From Eurosta solidaginis (taxonomy: Eukaryota > Arthropoda > Insecta > Diptera > Tephritidae): 64,000 nt of DNA. Position numbers and translations under genes: made by a program. The notes under the pieces are model-generated. The model saw only the letters and a list, made by a program, of their open reading frames with translations. It searched no databases and was not told the DNA's origin. Location of the stretch: positions 287,405,693-287,469,692 of the forward strand of contig NC_090319.1 of the NCBI RefSeq assembly GCF_040869045.1, read 5' to 3'. Numbering within the stretch: position 1 is the first letter of the stretch; every line of letters starts with the position of its first letter. Below, one piece after another: positions 11,311-21,467 of this stretch.

Positions 11311-12253
11311 AATGCCCTTCGGACTTAGAAATTCTGCACAAACTTTCCAAAGATTCATTAACGAAATAGTCAGTGACTTAGATTTTGTATATTCCTATAT
11401 CGACGACTTACTTATTGCAAGTAAAGACGAAGAACAACATATAAAACATTTGCGTATACTTTTTCAACGCCTTTCAGAGTACGGTTTAAACATTATACCA
11501 AGTAAATGTACTTTTGGCGTATCAAATATAGACTTTTTAGGACATAATATTTCTGGTAGAGGTATTCGACCTTCTGACGAAAAGGTAGCAGATATTCGCA
11601 ATTTCGAACGTCCGAAATCAGTTAAGCAAGCCCAAAAATGTATAGGCATGGTAAACTATTACCATAGATATATTCCAAAATTAGCAGAACTTACGAAAAA
11701 AATTTATGATCTAATTAACAGAACAAGTAAGAAACGTGACAAAACTTTAATACGGGACGATACATCGAGTGAAGCTTTTGAATGCATTAAGGATAAATTC
11801 GCATCTACGATATTGTTAAATCATTTTAACAAATATACCAAATTATCTTTAACAGTAGATGCATCTAATACGGCTATTGGTGGTGTTATACAACAAACGT
11901 ATAATAACAAAATTGAACCTCTTGCATTCTTTTCTAAAAAACTTTCTCCAACCGAAATTAAGTACAGCCCATTTGATAGGGAATTATTGGCAATTTATTT
12001 AAATATAAAACATTTTCGATATCTTTTGGAAGGACGACAATTTACAGTTTTTACGGACCACAAACCTTTAACTACAGCTTTAAATTCAAAAACAGAACGG
12101 AGTCGCAGACAAACGAGACATTTGGAGTTTATAGCACAATTTACTGATGACATACAATACATTAAAGGAGAATCCAAGGATGTAGCAGATACGCTATCTA
12201 GAGCTTTCGAGGTTAATGCAATACACAATAAAGAGCTGAATTTCAAAATTTAA
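11296..12253 (+). pseudogene. pol: Gypsy pol: reverse transcriptase palm and RNase H
   Basis: Continues the reverse transcriptase after the frameshift: [17 protein letters not shown], the catalytic YSYIDDLLIAS box, GVSNIDFLGHNI and the connection CIGMVNYYHRYIPKLAE. RNase H follows with LSLTVDASNTAIGG, ELLAIYLNIKHFRYLLEGR and VFTDHKPLTTAL, and ends in DVADTLSR. A TAA at 12251-12253 separates it from integrase in the same frame. Apart from these junction lesions all catalytic residues are present, so decay is recent compared with other elements in the window. Confidence 0.92.
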
Positions 12254-13458
12254 CAAAGCGAACAACAAAATGACAGTGATTTAAACGAAATAATATCTAA
12301 AATACAATTTTTAAATTTGAAGTTAATTAATATACCTATATTAAATTTCAATATTTGGTGTGAAGTTTCTGGAGATATACCTAGACCATTTGTACCGAGT
12401 AAATTACGGAAGACGGTATTTGACATGCTGCATGGAATTGCACATCCTGGTACAAGAGCTACACGACGACTCATAATTAAAAAATATTTTTGGCCTAACA
12501 TTACTAATGATATTAATAGTTGGTCAAAAGAATGTCTAAACTGTCAAAAATCCAAAGTTTATCGTCACACAAAGTCTCCTGTTGTCAAAATTCCCATTCC
12601 TAAGAATATATTTGAGCATATACATCTAGATATAGTTGGACTATTACCTATTTCGAAAGGACATCGTTTTATTTTAACAATAATTGATAGATTTACTCGT
12701 TGGCCAGAGGCATATGCTCTAAAAGATATTTCAGCGTCAACAATTGCGAACAAATTTTTCAAAGAATATATATCTCGTTTTGGATTTCCATTGAAAATAA
12801 CCACCGACCAAGGTAGACAATTTACATCAAAACTGTTTTTAGAGTTAACCAAATTACACGGTAGTCATCATATTACTACTTCGGCTTATCACCCTCAAGG
12901 AAATGGTATGGTTGAAAGGTTTCGTAGGCTACTAAAAGTTACTATAATGGCTAGAGATGGATCAAACAATTGGTATGACGAGTTACCTGTCATACTACTT
13001 GGGTTGCGATCTATTTACAAAGAGGATATTTCAGCTACACCGGCGGAAATGGTCAAAATGTACGTTTACCGGGGGAACTTGTTGTTCCATCAGCTGAGAA
13101 TAGTTCATCAACTGAAATTTTAAGTAGTTTACGTGAACATTTTCGGAATACTAAATCAAATTTAAGTCATCATAGAAATTGTGATACAGGAATTTATGTT
13201 CCAAAAGATCTTCAAACTTGTAAATTTGCATTTGTTCGAGTTATAGATAAACGCTCATTACAGCAACCATATGAGGGACCTTACAAAATTGTGGAAAAAG
13301 AACAAAAATATTTTAAATTGGAAATCAATGATACTATTAAAACTATTCCAATTGACAGATTAAAACCAGCAATAATTGAAACAACAGATACAAACAACAC
13401 TAACAATACACTTAAAAAGAGAGTTACTTTTAATTTGCTGGATGTTGATTTTTCTTGA
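12254..13458 (+). pseudogene. pol: Gypsy pol: integrase
   Basis: Same frame as RNase H, separated by one stop. The zinc-binding HHCC region reads HGIAHPGTRATRR and ECLNCQKSK. The catalytic core has HLDIVGLLP (first Asp), TTDQGRQF (second Asp) and HPQGNGMVERFRR (Glu). A frameshift near 13050-13065 follows ATPAEMV. The C-terminal region then reads in another frame through FAFVRVIDKRSLQQPYEGPY and IPIDRLKPA to a TGA at about 13458, a few bases before the purine tract. Integrase inserts the cDNA into chromosomes. Confidence 0.9.
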
Positions 13459-13469
13459 AGGGGGAGTAT
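13456..13469 (+). other. Polypurine tract
   Basis: GAAGGGGGAG lies directly before the right LTR (TGTATAGTTTG), where plus-strand DNA synthesis is primed. Confidence 0.75.
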
Positions 13470-13699
13470 TGTATAGTTTGTTTATAATTTTAACTTTACA
13501 ATATTTTACTTTGTAATTTTGTTATTTTTTTAAATGTATTCATGTATTTTTAATTTTCAATTTTGAATTTTGTTTACTTCAAAAATATGGATTCTTGTGA
13601 AAATTCGATTTATGTACAACCGATTTTTAAGCGTTAATAAAATATATTATTTTTTACATTAAAATATTTCCTTTATTTATATCAATATTGAAACTACAA
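13470..13699 (+). repeat. Right LTR of nested Gypsy element
   Basis: Begins TGTATAGTTTG and ends ACTACAA. Near-identical partner of 8314-8548, with the same AATAAAATATATT signal. Confidence 0.92.
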
Positions 13700-13703
13700 C
13701 ATA

Positions 13704-14258
13704 CATATTTTGTTGCTACAAAAAATTGTTTACGTTATTTTGGACTGCCTGATTGGTAACATGGCAAGACGTTTCGAAGCCGTAAATGACATTGCGATTA
13801 AATTTAGTTTTTTGTGGAAGTATCAGGATCTGAAGAAAAAAGGGCTCAGAGAAAAGACAGCGGCATTCTGCACGATTTATGGCATCGGTATTTCTACGGA
13901 TCTAATAGATGATATCATTCATCTCAAAACCATCCACTTAGTAAATTTGGGATGTGATTCGCTGCCACCATTTCAACTTCTGAACAAATTTCATGACTTG
14001 AAGATGGAAGTATTATTTCCTAACATCTGCATAGCATTAAGAATATTTTGCACACTTCCAGTCAGTGTGGCTGAAGGGGGGCGTTCTTTTAGTCTATTGT
14101 CTTGCGTGAAAAGTTTTTTACGTTCTACTATGAGCCAAAATCGCTTGACAAGCCTTGGAATATTGGCGGTGGAGTTCAGCCTTGCTCGCAGCATTAGTTT
14201 TGAATCGATAGTTTCCATATTCGCAGACCAAAAAGCACGGAAGATTTTCCTTGGCTGA
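13704..14258 (+). pseudogene. hAT transposase C-terminal fragment
   Basis: The last ~180 residues of a hAT transposase, an enzyme that excises and inserts the element at 8-bp targets. The diagnostic C-terminal dimerisation region is clear: FPNICIALRIFCTLPVSVAE, then RSFSLLSCVKSFLRSTMSQN and LTSLGILAVEFSLARSISFE. Upstream residues (RRFEAVNDIAIKFSFLW) also fit the family. The N-terminal zinc finger and the catalytic core are missing because the nested Gypsy element replaces or interrupts them. The stop is followed within 170 bp by the hAT terminus, the normal spacing for the 3' end of this gene. Confidence 0.88.
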
Positions 14259-14420
14259 TCCAAGCTCTTAAAATGTACATATCTAGAAAAAGTTAACGTA
14301 ATGTGAATTGAAAAATTTATGTATGTTATGTTATTTTTTTTACTGGACTGAGTTTATTTTTTATGGGGGCCCGTAAACGCGAATTGTCCCAGGGGCCCGG
14401 CTCGGCTCTCTGTGGCCCTG

Positions 14421-14880
14421 TCCAGTCCGCAAGATATGATCTTGAAAAAATTAACGAGATCGTTCAGAAATTAATATTTGAATAGTCCCAACAAATCGCG
14501 AAATACTCGCAGTCGCGGTGATAAGCACACAGTGAGAAACACATGGCGATAAACAGAAGGAAGGATATAGTGGAGTTCTTAAGAAAGGAGGATCCAATAC
14601 TTACACTAAATACTTTTTTTTAATGATCTGGAAATACTTCCTAAAACAACAAGTAGATCCTTGAATCGTAAATTACTTTTGAAAAGAATCTTGAAGCTAT
14701 ATGGAGTTAGACGCCAAAAAGTCTAGACGATATTATTACGAAAACAGCCCCAAGAAGATTTCGAACACAGTCTCTAAACGGTCCCGAAATAGTCCTAGAA
14801 AAATATGAAAAGGTCTCGAAAATGATCCTCAAGTAATCCTGAAACGGTCGTTTAATAGTTTTATAGTAATTAAAGTATCT
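14421..14880 (+). repeat. Dispersed repeat AB, copy 2 right part
   Basis: Begins with the second TCCAGTCC and resumes the AB repeat: GATATGATCTTGAAAAA, CGCGAAATACTCGCAGTC, AACAGAAGGAAGGATATAGT, then the A-half motifs GAAACGGTC and GTCCCGAAATAGTCCTAGAA. It is interrupted and shorter than the 29388-30490 copy. Confidence 0.78.
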
Positions 14881-14997
14881 AATCTATAAGCAAAAACTTT
14901 TCAGTCAAAATTTCAGAAGTTTTAAATAACAAAAATATATCTTAATTAACGTCAAGGCTACAAAATGAAAAATCTTGTTTATCGTAAATAAAAGAAG

Positions 14998-15050
14998 TAA
15001 ATAAATACAAGGCGCAATAACCTCCGAAGAGATTTTAGGCCGAGCTAAGC
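14998..15050 (-). repeat. SINE 3' tail fragment (probable)
   Basis: GGCGCAATAACCTCCGAAGA on the plus strand is the inverse of the end I associate with a tephritid tRNA-derived SINE. Only the tail is present. The assignment rests on memory of that family plus other SINE pieces in this window (29096, 31360, 54278). Confidence 0.45.
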
Positions 15051-15051
15051 G

Positions 15052-15500
15052 CATTTAATTAAATACTATAATGGAAATTTTTAATTAGTTAAACAAACAT
15101 ATTCATATTGACGCATGTACCAGCGAAATGAAATGCACGCTGCTATGACAAAACATTTGATATACTTTTTCAAAAAAAATTTCCTAGTACTTGTTTGTTG
15201 TATATTCATATGTATATTTGCACAGTTGAAATGTGTTATCAAATTTATATGTATACAATGCTGTATTTTTAATGAAGTTTTATCTGTTTCCAAACTGCTA
15301 ATCATTTATATTGTATACTGCCAAAAAAACAGAGTTGAGAGAAGTGCACGAAATTCTGAGCGACAACAATGCTCGAACATAAGTGGACTGACATAATTAA
15401 TATCTTTCGTTGAGTGTTAATAAGGTGTGAATTTGTTGTGGATTAAAACGTCTGTTCGTCTTTCACATATTCGTAAAACTGGCCTAAAACTGCGTCCCAG
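15052..15500 (+). repeat. Dispersed repeat AB, copy 3 left part
   Basis: Starts CTATAATGGAAATTTTTAAT and continues through ATTCATATTGACGCATGTAC and CTGTTTCCAAACTGCTAAT to AAAACTGCGTCCCAG. It parallels 29388-29775. It is cut at 15500 by a solo-LTR-like insertion and resumes at about 15862. Confidence 0.8.
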
Positions 15501-15860
15501 TGTAGTACGATACAGTATACCTTGTACGCCAATACATTTTTACTGACTCAAATAACCACTTGAGTTTATTCGCATTGACCAAATCATTCAATTTACCGAT
15601 CAACCAACTTATGCATGAATAACATTAACGGTATGTAGGTCACTACACATTATGCTGAATAACCATTATTTATTATGAAACTATGTACATTGTAGTATGT
15701 TAGCATTAATGTAATTATGTATGTATAGGTTAAGAAATTGTGTATAAAAGAAAGAATTTCTTTAATAAAGAAGCAATCAACAATTGCAGCAATTGCGATC
15801 CAACGCTACTCATCAGCGTTCGGCTCTTAAATCATTTTTGTTCAACTTTATTCTACAAAA
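15501..15860 (+). repeat. Probable solo LTR
   Basis: A ~357-bp block absent from the other AB copies splits this copy. It starts TGTAGTACGATAC and ends near TTCTACA, a short inverted TGTAG/CTACA pair typical of LTR ends. Inside, GTGTATAAAAG (TATA-like) is followed at once by TTAATAAAG (polyadenylation-like). No internal region or second LTR is present, so this would be the product of LTR-LTR recombination. The target duplication is unclear (CCAG against TCAG), leaving the right end uncertain by a few bases. Confidence 0.6.
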
Positions 15861-15861
15861 G

Positions 15862-16090
15862 TCAGCACGATATGCCAAGGTATGATCTTGAAAAAAATAA
15901 CGGGATCGTCAAAAAAAAACTTTAAATAGTCCCAGCAAATCGCGAAACACTAGCACACGGTGATAAGCAGAAGGAAGGACATAGTGGAGTTCTTAAAAAA
16001 TTAGGATCCAATACTCCCCTGAAATACTTTTTTTTTTTAAATGATCTTGAAATAGTTTCCAAAACAACGAACAAACCCGGCGTTGTTAAA
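15862..16090 (+). repeat. Dispersed repeat AB, copy 3 right part
   Basis: Resumes with TATGATCTTGAAAAAAATAA, CGCGAAACACTAGC, AGAAGGAAGGACATAGTGG and AACAACGAACAAACCCGGCG, the same order as at 29790-30010. It then ends, so the A half is missing from this copy. Confidence 0.75.
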
Positions 16091-16240
16091 AATTTGGATT
16101 TTAAAATTTTGACGTAAAAATTGTAAAAATATTTATGAGAAATAAAATTTTATAAGTGGAGCGCACATTACATTGATTGGAAAGATGGCAGAAAACGAGT
16201 CAACTTATCAATATATAGTAAATTAGCATGATGAAATTAA

Positions 16241-16605
16241 TATTCAGGTGTTCCCATCCCGTTGACGTTTTCCCTTATTCTGGCAAGTTCGGCATGCATA
16301 ATTTAGAGGGTTGGCTATCATACATAACTGCCTTTGATTTCTATTACGATCGGAATAGATTTTACTATTAGTTTAGAAATATAATAACTATATAAGTCGC
16401 TACCAGATTTTTTTAGACATAAACATAAACGTAACTTTGTATTCCCCAAAAGATTATAGACAAAATTTTGAAGAAAACTTAATTTTTGAGGAAATTTATA
16501 CTGCAATAAAAATTTAGTACTTTTGTAGTACAAGTAAATACTGGCAAATAGAGCTGCCGAAAAAGTGAGGTTTTGTTGTTGACATCACCTTTATTATTTC
16601 ATCAT
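16241..16605 (+). repeat. Dispersed repeat C, copy 1
   Basis: About 365 bp that recurs in the same orientation at 59466-59841. Shared blocks include TCATCCCGTTGACGTTTT-like sequence, AAGTTCGGCATGCATAATTT, AACTTTGTATTCCC and TGTTGACATCACCTTTATTA. No TIR or coding frame is evident. Confidence 0.8.
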
Positions 16606-17649
16606 GGTAAATTAGTTTCGCTCCACCTTTATATTTTTATTTCTCATAAACATTTTTACAATTTCTATGTCAAAATGTTAAAATTAAAGTTCAGCAAAAA
16701 TGTGTCTTTATATAAAGATACAATTTTCGCTGATTTTGGCCATTTATGTAAAGGAAATTCTTAAAATTTTTTTTATTTTCTACTTTTTAGTTCTAGGTGG
16801 AAAAGTGTAGGGCCTTATTTATTACACGTTGAAAAAATTACATTTATTAATTCACATTAATTATACAATATAATACATACATATCACAGAAATACGTCAA
16901 TAGCTACATTAATTTTTAAGCTATTTGAAAATTTTTTCTTATATGCCAAGCTTGGATTGCTAAAGGTCAGTATGTGGCTTGCTTACTCGTAAAATTATTG
17001 CTTTCAACTTTTACTTATACTTGCATTAGTTTAAACTAATGGTCGTCAGTTAGCACGGTTGCCACTTTGGTACATTTGGACCAAAAATGGTACCTTCCAA
17101 CCCATTTGGTCCTATGGGCCGTTTTTTTTTAAATTTGGTACTTTTTATGTAGTAGCCACGATTTTAGTACTTTTCTTTCTTTTTCACTGAGGCAAAAATT
17201 CAAAATACTGCTCATAAAATTTGTCACACACTCGTTAACCCATATATAATTCAATTTACTTCGATGGAATTCTTACCACAAAAATTGCTCAGTCAATAAA
17301 ATGTAGCAGAACAATGACATTTCACCTAGAAGATAATTTTGGACGAGGCATTAAAAAGAAATTTCAATTAGATAATGGACACAAACTATTTTTCATATTT
17401 CGGCTGAGGTGAAGCGAATGACTAGCAACTAAAATTGATTTCTTATAAAACGATCGATGAGATTTTATTTTTAACCGTGACCTTCGATACATATTTTAAT
17501 ATTTCTGAGACACAAAAAGTATAATTTAAGATGAAGTCCTCCGCTTCTTCGAGGGTTTCCTTTTTTTTACTTCCTACCTAGATGCTTATCCCAGACTTCG
17601 TGGGAAGGTACTATTAGTTAAACTTCCCGTAGCGCTCGTTTACAAAATA
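16606..17649. other. AT-rich spacer, no gene seen
   Basis: About 1 kb of AT-rich sequence. GGTACATTTGGACC and GGTACCTTCC near 17080 are short local palindromes. No supported gene, RNA or TIR. Confidence 0.5.
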
Positions 17650-17680
17650 CAGGGCCCGTATTATGTTACACGATCACTTA
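17650..17680 (+). repeat. End fragment of a GGGCCC-type MITE
   Basis: CAGGGCCCGTATTATGTTAC followed by ACGATCAC matches the ends of the small inverted-repeat element at 60204-60433. Only this end is present; it is cut by element X at about 17680. Confidence 0.55.
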
Positions 17681-17769
17681 ACTGCAGTCAAACCAACTAG
17701 TTATTTACTAAGAGAATACTGGTTTGCCAGAAATCGAAACTAGTATGAATTCTGTAATTTTTTCATATT

Positions 17770-18035
17770 AGTAACTGGTATTTTTAACACGGCGATGTCT
17801 TACGAAATATCAATTGTCAGTCTCTGCATCAGCATCATATCAATTGACAAACTAGTAGCCTCTGCGGCAGCAATATACCATATGGCATAGTAGTTATTAT
17901 ATACATCAATATCATACCAATTGACATACTAGTTAGTGTAATCAACATCAACATACCATTTGGCATACTACTTAGTCTATGAATCATTGTAACACCAGTT
18001 GACATACTAGTCGATATTTGCATCAGCATCCTACT
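17770..18035 (-). repeat. 39-bp minisatellite, outer X copy
   Basis: Units of 39 bp around the theme ACTAGTATGTCAATTGGTAT (minus strand). They are multiples of three and stop-free, so a 13-residue repeat of the form TSMSIGMILMYII can be read. These arrays are in the left third of every X copy. Confidence 0.8.
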
Positions 18036-18149
18036 ATTTCCCTGCAGTCAAACCAACTAGATGTATACTAGATGAATACTAGTTTGCCAAAAATCCCAAC
18101 TAGTATGAGTTCTGTAATTTTTTCATATTAGCAACTGGTATTTTTAACA

Positions 18150-18370
18150 TGGCGATGTCCTACGAAATATCAATTGCCAGTCTCTGCATCAGCATCATAC
18201 AAATTGACAAACTAGTCATTATATACACCAACATCGTACCAGATGCCATACTAGACAGCATACTCATCAGGGTCATACCAATTAACATACTAGTCAGCCT
18301 TTGCGCCAGCATTATACGAGATGGCATACTAGTTATTATATACATCAATATAATACCAACTGACATACTA
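18150..18370 (-). repeat. 39-bp minisatellite, middle X copy
   Basis: Continuation of the same 39-bp unit, interrupted at 18370 by the inner X copy and resuming at 20194. Confidence 0.78.
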
Positions 18371-18789
18371 CCCTGCAGTCAAAAGCCAAAGTAGTCAGCA
18401 AACATTCTAGTTCATTGACTAGAATTTTGTGGATTTATTCATACTAGTCAGCTTTTGAATAGTTCATTGACTATAATTTTGTGGTGTTATTAATACTAGT
18501 TAGTACTTAAATAATTCATTTGACTAGAATTTCGTCTGTCGGCTCGAGGAAATGCGCGAGTGCTTTCTGTAGCCAATTTGCAATCCATACTTCAACTGAT
18601 AATGCTAGATATCGTGGAAACCCAGCCAGTATTTACCGATATTATCACTTTAGTTAGTAACGAAAACGTTTAAAGCCTTTATGATTCCCTCAATTAAATG
18701 AAATTGTTCGGTACATATCACTACCACAATTCTGAACTCCATTAACACTCATAACAGGACGGCGCTAGTGCAGCTTGGCGTGTTTTGAC

Positions 18790-19015
18790 ACAGTCAACCA
18801 CTACTGGTTCGTTCCTTCTCCGTTAGATAGATAGATAATTTATTGAGGATTGCACTGCGACTATTGGTCAGCACTTCATCCCATCCGACTTCCATGATGA
18901 ACCCTAGCAGTTCTCTTGGCTTGAGGGATTTAATGTGGGGATGTTCTGGCCATGGTGAACCCATAAACTTAACCCGGCGTCTTGGGATTGCGTCACATTC
19001 GTGTGTTATTCCGTT
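18790..19015 (-). pseudogene. Captured non-LTR ORF2 tail, inner X copy
   Basis: On the minus strand the sequence encodes the same C-terminal stretch as 27810-28074 (KFMGSPWPEH, IKSLKPRELLGF, LNKLSIYLTE). The cysteine/histidine region upstream of ECDAI is missing. Confidence 0.7.
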
Positions 19016-19116
19016 ACTTTTTAGTTTTCATATATATGTACGTATATTTATTAAAATTTATTCCAAAGTATAATGTATTGAACTGATAAATTTTAAAGTT
19101 ATATACATATGTATAT

Positions 19117-19666
19117 GGGGTATTCCATCCCATTTCGACCAATTTTGAACCCGACCCCTTTAGAATTGGCTGAAAGTTTTTCTTCTTTTTCTAGCTTACG
19201 AAAGACGTTTTTCAGAATTTTTTCAAATTTTTTCATCCAACTCAAAAAAAGTTATGATTTAAAAAAAAAAACGGTGTTTTTTTCAAAATGCTATAACTTT
19301 TCAAAAATTGACCGTTTGGGATCTTTTTTTTTTAAATTTGTTTTTAAATGTAAAACTTAAACAATTTTTTTGTATTTTTACCGAAAAGTACATTTAAAAA
19401 CAAATTTAAAAAAAAAAATCCCAAACGGTCAATGTTTGAAAAAGTTATACCATTTTGAAAACAAAAACTGTGTCCAACTCAAAATAAGTTATGAATTTAA
19501 AAAAAAAACGGTGTTTTTTTCAAAATTCAAAACTTTTTTTTGAGTTGGATGAAAAAATTTGAAAAAATTCTGAAAAACGTCTTTCGTAAGCTAGAAAAAG
19601 AAGAAAAACTTTCAGCCAATTCTAAAGGGGTCGGGTTCAAAATTGGTCGAAATGGGATGGAATACC
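19117..19666. mobile_element. Palindromic MITE (GGGGTATTCC family), copy 1
   Basis: Starts GGGGTATTCCATCCCATTTC and ends with its inverse. The arms match over about 150 bp (GACCAATTTTGAACCCGACC, TTCTTCTTTTTCTAGCTTAC). The middle is a second A/T-rich palindrome around GATCCCAAACGGTCAA-type sequence. It is flanked by ATGTATAT on both sides (19109-19116 and 19667-19674), an apparent 8-bp duplication. No protein is encoded. Confidence 0.82.
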
Positions 19667-19747
19667 ATGTATATGAAATATAATGAATAACATAAATTTG
19701 AGCTAATTTATCAATTTTCAAGTAATTTTTCAACCCAACTGAGACTA

Positions 19748-20085
19748 GTATATTAAATAGTAGGATGCTGATGCAAATATCGACTAGTATGTCAACTGTT
19801 ATTACAATGATGCATAGACTGAGTAGTATGCCAACTGGTATGTTGATGTTGAATACACTGACTATTATGTCAATTAGTATGATATTGGCGTATATAATAA
19901 CTAGTATGCCATCTGGTATAATGCTGGCGCAAAGGATGACTAGTATGTTAATTGGTATGAGTCTGATGGGTATGCTGACTAGTATGTCATCTGGTATGAT
20001 GTTGGGGTATATAATGACTAGTTTGTCAATTGGTATGATGCTGATGCAGAGGCTGGCAATTGATATTTCGTAGGACAACGCCATG
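19748..20085 (+). repeat. 39-bp minisatellite, inner X copy
   Basis: Seven full 39-bp units in tandem between about 19783 and 20055. Most units begin ACTAGTATG; period and phase are constant. Both strands are open for long runs (102 codons plus, 199 codons minus), a by-product of a repeat length divisible by three. Confidence 0.85.
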
Positions 20086-20193
20086 TTAAAAATACCAGTT
20101 GCTAATATGGGAAAAAGACAGAACACATACTAGTTGGGATTTTTGGCAAACTAGTATTCTTCTAGTATACAACTAGTTGGTTTGACTACAGGG

Positions 20194-20300
20194 TAGTTAG
20201 TGTATTCAACTTCAACTTACCAGTTGGCATACTATTCAGTCTGTGCATCATTGTAATACCAGTTGACATGCTATTCGATATTTGCATCAGCATCCTACTA
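20194..20300 (-). repeat. 39-bp minisatellite, middle X copy, right remainder
   Basis: Resumes the array broken at 18370, ending GCATCAGCATCCTACTAGTT, then CCTAGTTGGGTTGAAAAATT begins the AT-rich middle of X. Confidence 0.75.
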
Positions 20301-20408
20301 GTTAATACACTAGTCCTAGTTGGGTTGAAAAATTACTTGAAAATTGATAAATTAGCTCAAATTCATTCTATTCATTATATTTCACATATATTAAAAGTAT
20401 GTATATTA

Positions 20409-20822
20409 GACTGGGTCGATTTATCAACCGATATCGCGCAATTGATTTTTCGATAGGATTTGGGCTCAGGAAAAAATAGTTCCACTACGCATACCCAAAA
20501 AAATTGTTTTCGATCCTGCGAAAAAAAATTGCGAAAGGGTAAATTTTTCGACAAAAACACTCCCCAAAACCCGAAAAATATTTTTTTTTCAAAAAACCGA
20601 TATCGCCAACGTTTTTACAACAGTTTAAAAAAAAAATATTTTTTGGGTTTTGGGGAGTGTTTTGGTCGAAAAATTTACCCTTTCGCCATTATTTTTTTCG
20701 CAGGTTCGAAAATTATTTTTTTGGGTATGCGTAGTGGAACTTTTTTTCTTGAGCCCAAATCCTATTGAAAAATCGATGGCGCGATATTGGTTAACTTTCG
20801 TCCATACAAATCGACCCAAGTT
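20409..20822. mobile_element. Foldback MITE (CTGGGTCGATTT family)
   Basis: The two halves are inverted copies: the left has CGATATCGCGC, GGGCTCAGGAAAAAA, CGCATACCCAAAAAAATT and ACTCCCCAAAACCC; the right has the inverse of each. Arms are about 180 bp with a short A/T loop at about 20615. The ends CTGGGTCGATTT and AAATCGACCCAAG form the terminal inverted repeat. It lies in the AT-rich middle of the X-middle copy. No coding capacity. Confidence 0.8.
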
Positions 20823-20982
20823 AATATACATACATATATCACTTTAAAATTTATCACTTCAACACATTATACTTATTACATTTTTTTTATATATGTTTTT
20901 GTTTTTTTGCATTATACTTTGGAATAAGTTTTGTTAAAAATACGTACATATGTATATATAAAACCTAAAAAGTAACGGAATA

Positions 20983-21255
20983 ACACATGCCAATTTTGTG
21001 ATCGATCAGCGGAGCCGACGGACCATATCCTGTGACGCAATCTCAAGACACAGGTCTAAGTTTATGGGCTCACCATGGCCAGAACATTCCCACATTAAAT
21101 CCCTCAAGCCAAGAGAACGGCTAGGGTTCATCAAGGAAGTCGGCTTGGATGATGTGCTGTGAAGGAGGTGAGAGCACAATAGACCAATGGTCGCAGTGCA
21201 ATCTTCAATAAATTATCTACCTATCTAACGGAGAAGGACGAACCAGTCGTGGTTG
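20983..21255 (+). pseudogene. Captured non-LTR ORF2 tail, middle X copy
   Basis: Reads TCQFCDRSAEPTDHIL at the start, then loses frame through a short deletion after CATATCCTG compared with 27850. It continues with GSPWPEH and SLKPRERLGFI. The junction with upstream X sequence (AAAGTAACGGAATAACACAT) is the same as at 27800-27818. Confidence 0.72.
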
Positions 21256-21467
21256 ACTACGTCAAAACAGGCCAAGCTGCACTAGCACCGTCCTATGGTT
21301 AGTGCTAACGGAGTTCAGAACGGTGGTAGTGATATGCACTTTACGGAAAACATGCTGATGGCTGGATAACCGAAGAATTTCATTTAATTGAGGGAATCGT
21401 AACGGATTCAAATGATTTCGTTACTGACCAAAGGCATAATATCGTTAGGTACTGGCTTGGTTTCCGG
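21256..21467 (+). other. X element 3' segment, left of non-LTR insertion
   Basis: Continues the X body (GGTTGACTACGTCAAAAC, GCTGCACTAGCACCGTCC), parallel to 28070-28290 and, inverted, to 18600-18800. It is interrupted at 21468. Confidence 0.6.

Larger units (their letters stand above)
8314..13699 (+). mobile_element. Ty3/Gypsy LTR retrotransposon, nearly full length
   Basis: Two direct LTRs of about 230 bp (8314-8548 and 13470-13699), a primer-binding-like TTGGCGATCCCGCC just after the left LTR and a purine tract GAAGGGGGAG just before the right one. CATA flanks both sides (8310-8313, 13700-13703), giving a 4-bp target duplication. Internal order is gag, protease, reverse transcriptase, RNase H, integrase. 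Gag has a CHCC-like cysteine region and pol reads [11 protein letters not shown], which resembles the CsRn1/Kabuki branch; that clade call is from memory. Coding damage is limited to a few stops and frameshifts. Confidence 0.92.
8244..14420 (+). mobile_element. hAT transposon carrying a nested Gypsy element
   Basis: The termini are CAGGGCCGCGGAGAG at the left and, inverted, CAGGGCCACAGAGAG at the right. They are flanked by perfect 8-bp duplications TCCAGTCC. Only about 70 bp of hAT sequence remains left of the nested retrotransposon (8314-13699). To its right lies the end of a transposase gene. The hAT therefore had already lost most of its transposase, or the Gypsy insertion was joined with a deletion. 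Removing 8244-14420 and one duplication restores a continuous copy of repeat AB. Confidence 0.9.
18371..20193 (-). mobile_element. Element X, inner copy with TA target duplication
   Basis: Complete copy on the minus strand. Termini are CCCTGTAGTCAAACC (from 20193 inward) and CCCTGCAGTCAAAAGCC (from 18371 inward), a 13-bp inverted repeat with one mismatch. It is flanked by TA (18369-18370 and 20194-20195). Deleting it and one TA joins GACATACTA to GTTAGTGTATTCAAC, a junction present uninterrupted at 17930-17945 in the outer X copy. TA duplication fits Tc1/mariner-type integration, but no transposase is encoded. A palindromic MITE (19117-19666) sits in its middle. Confidence 0.85.

Noticed and set aside
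19527..20126. 199-codon minus-strand frame, hydrophobic and Ile-rich
   Set aside because: It crosses the boundary of the MITE and reads the antisense of the 39-bp minisatellite. Its openness follows from a stop-free unit with a period divisible by three.
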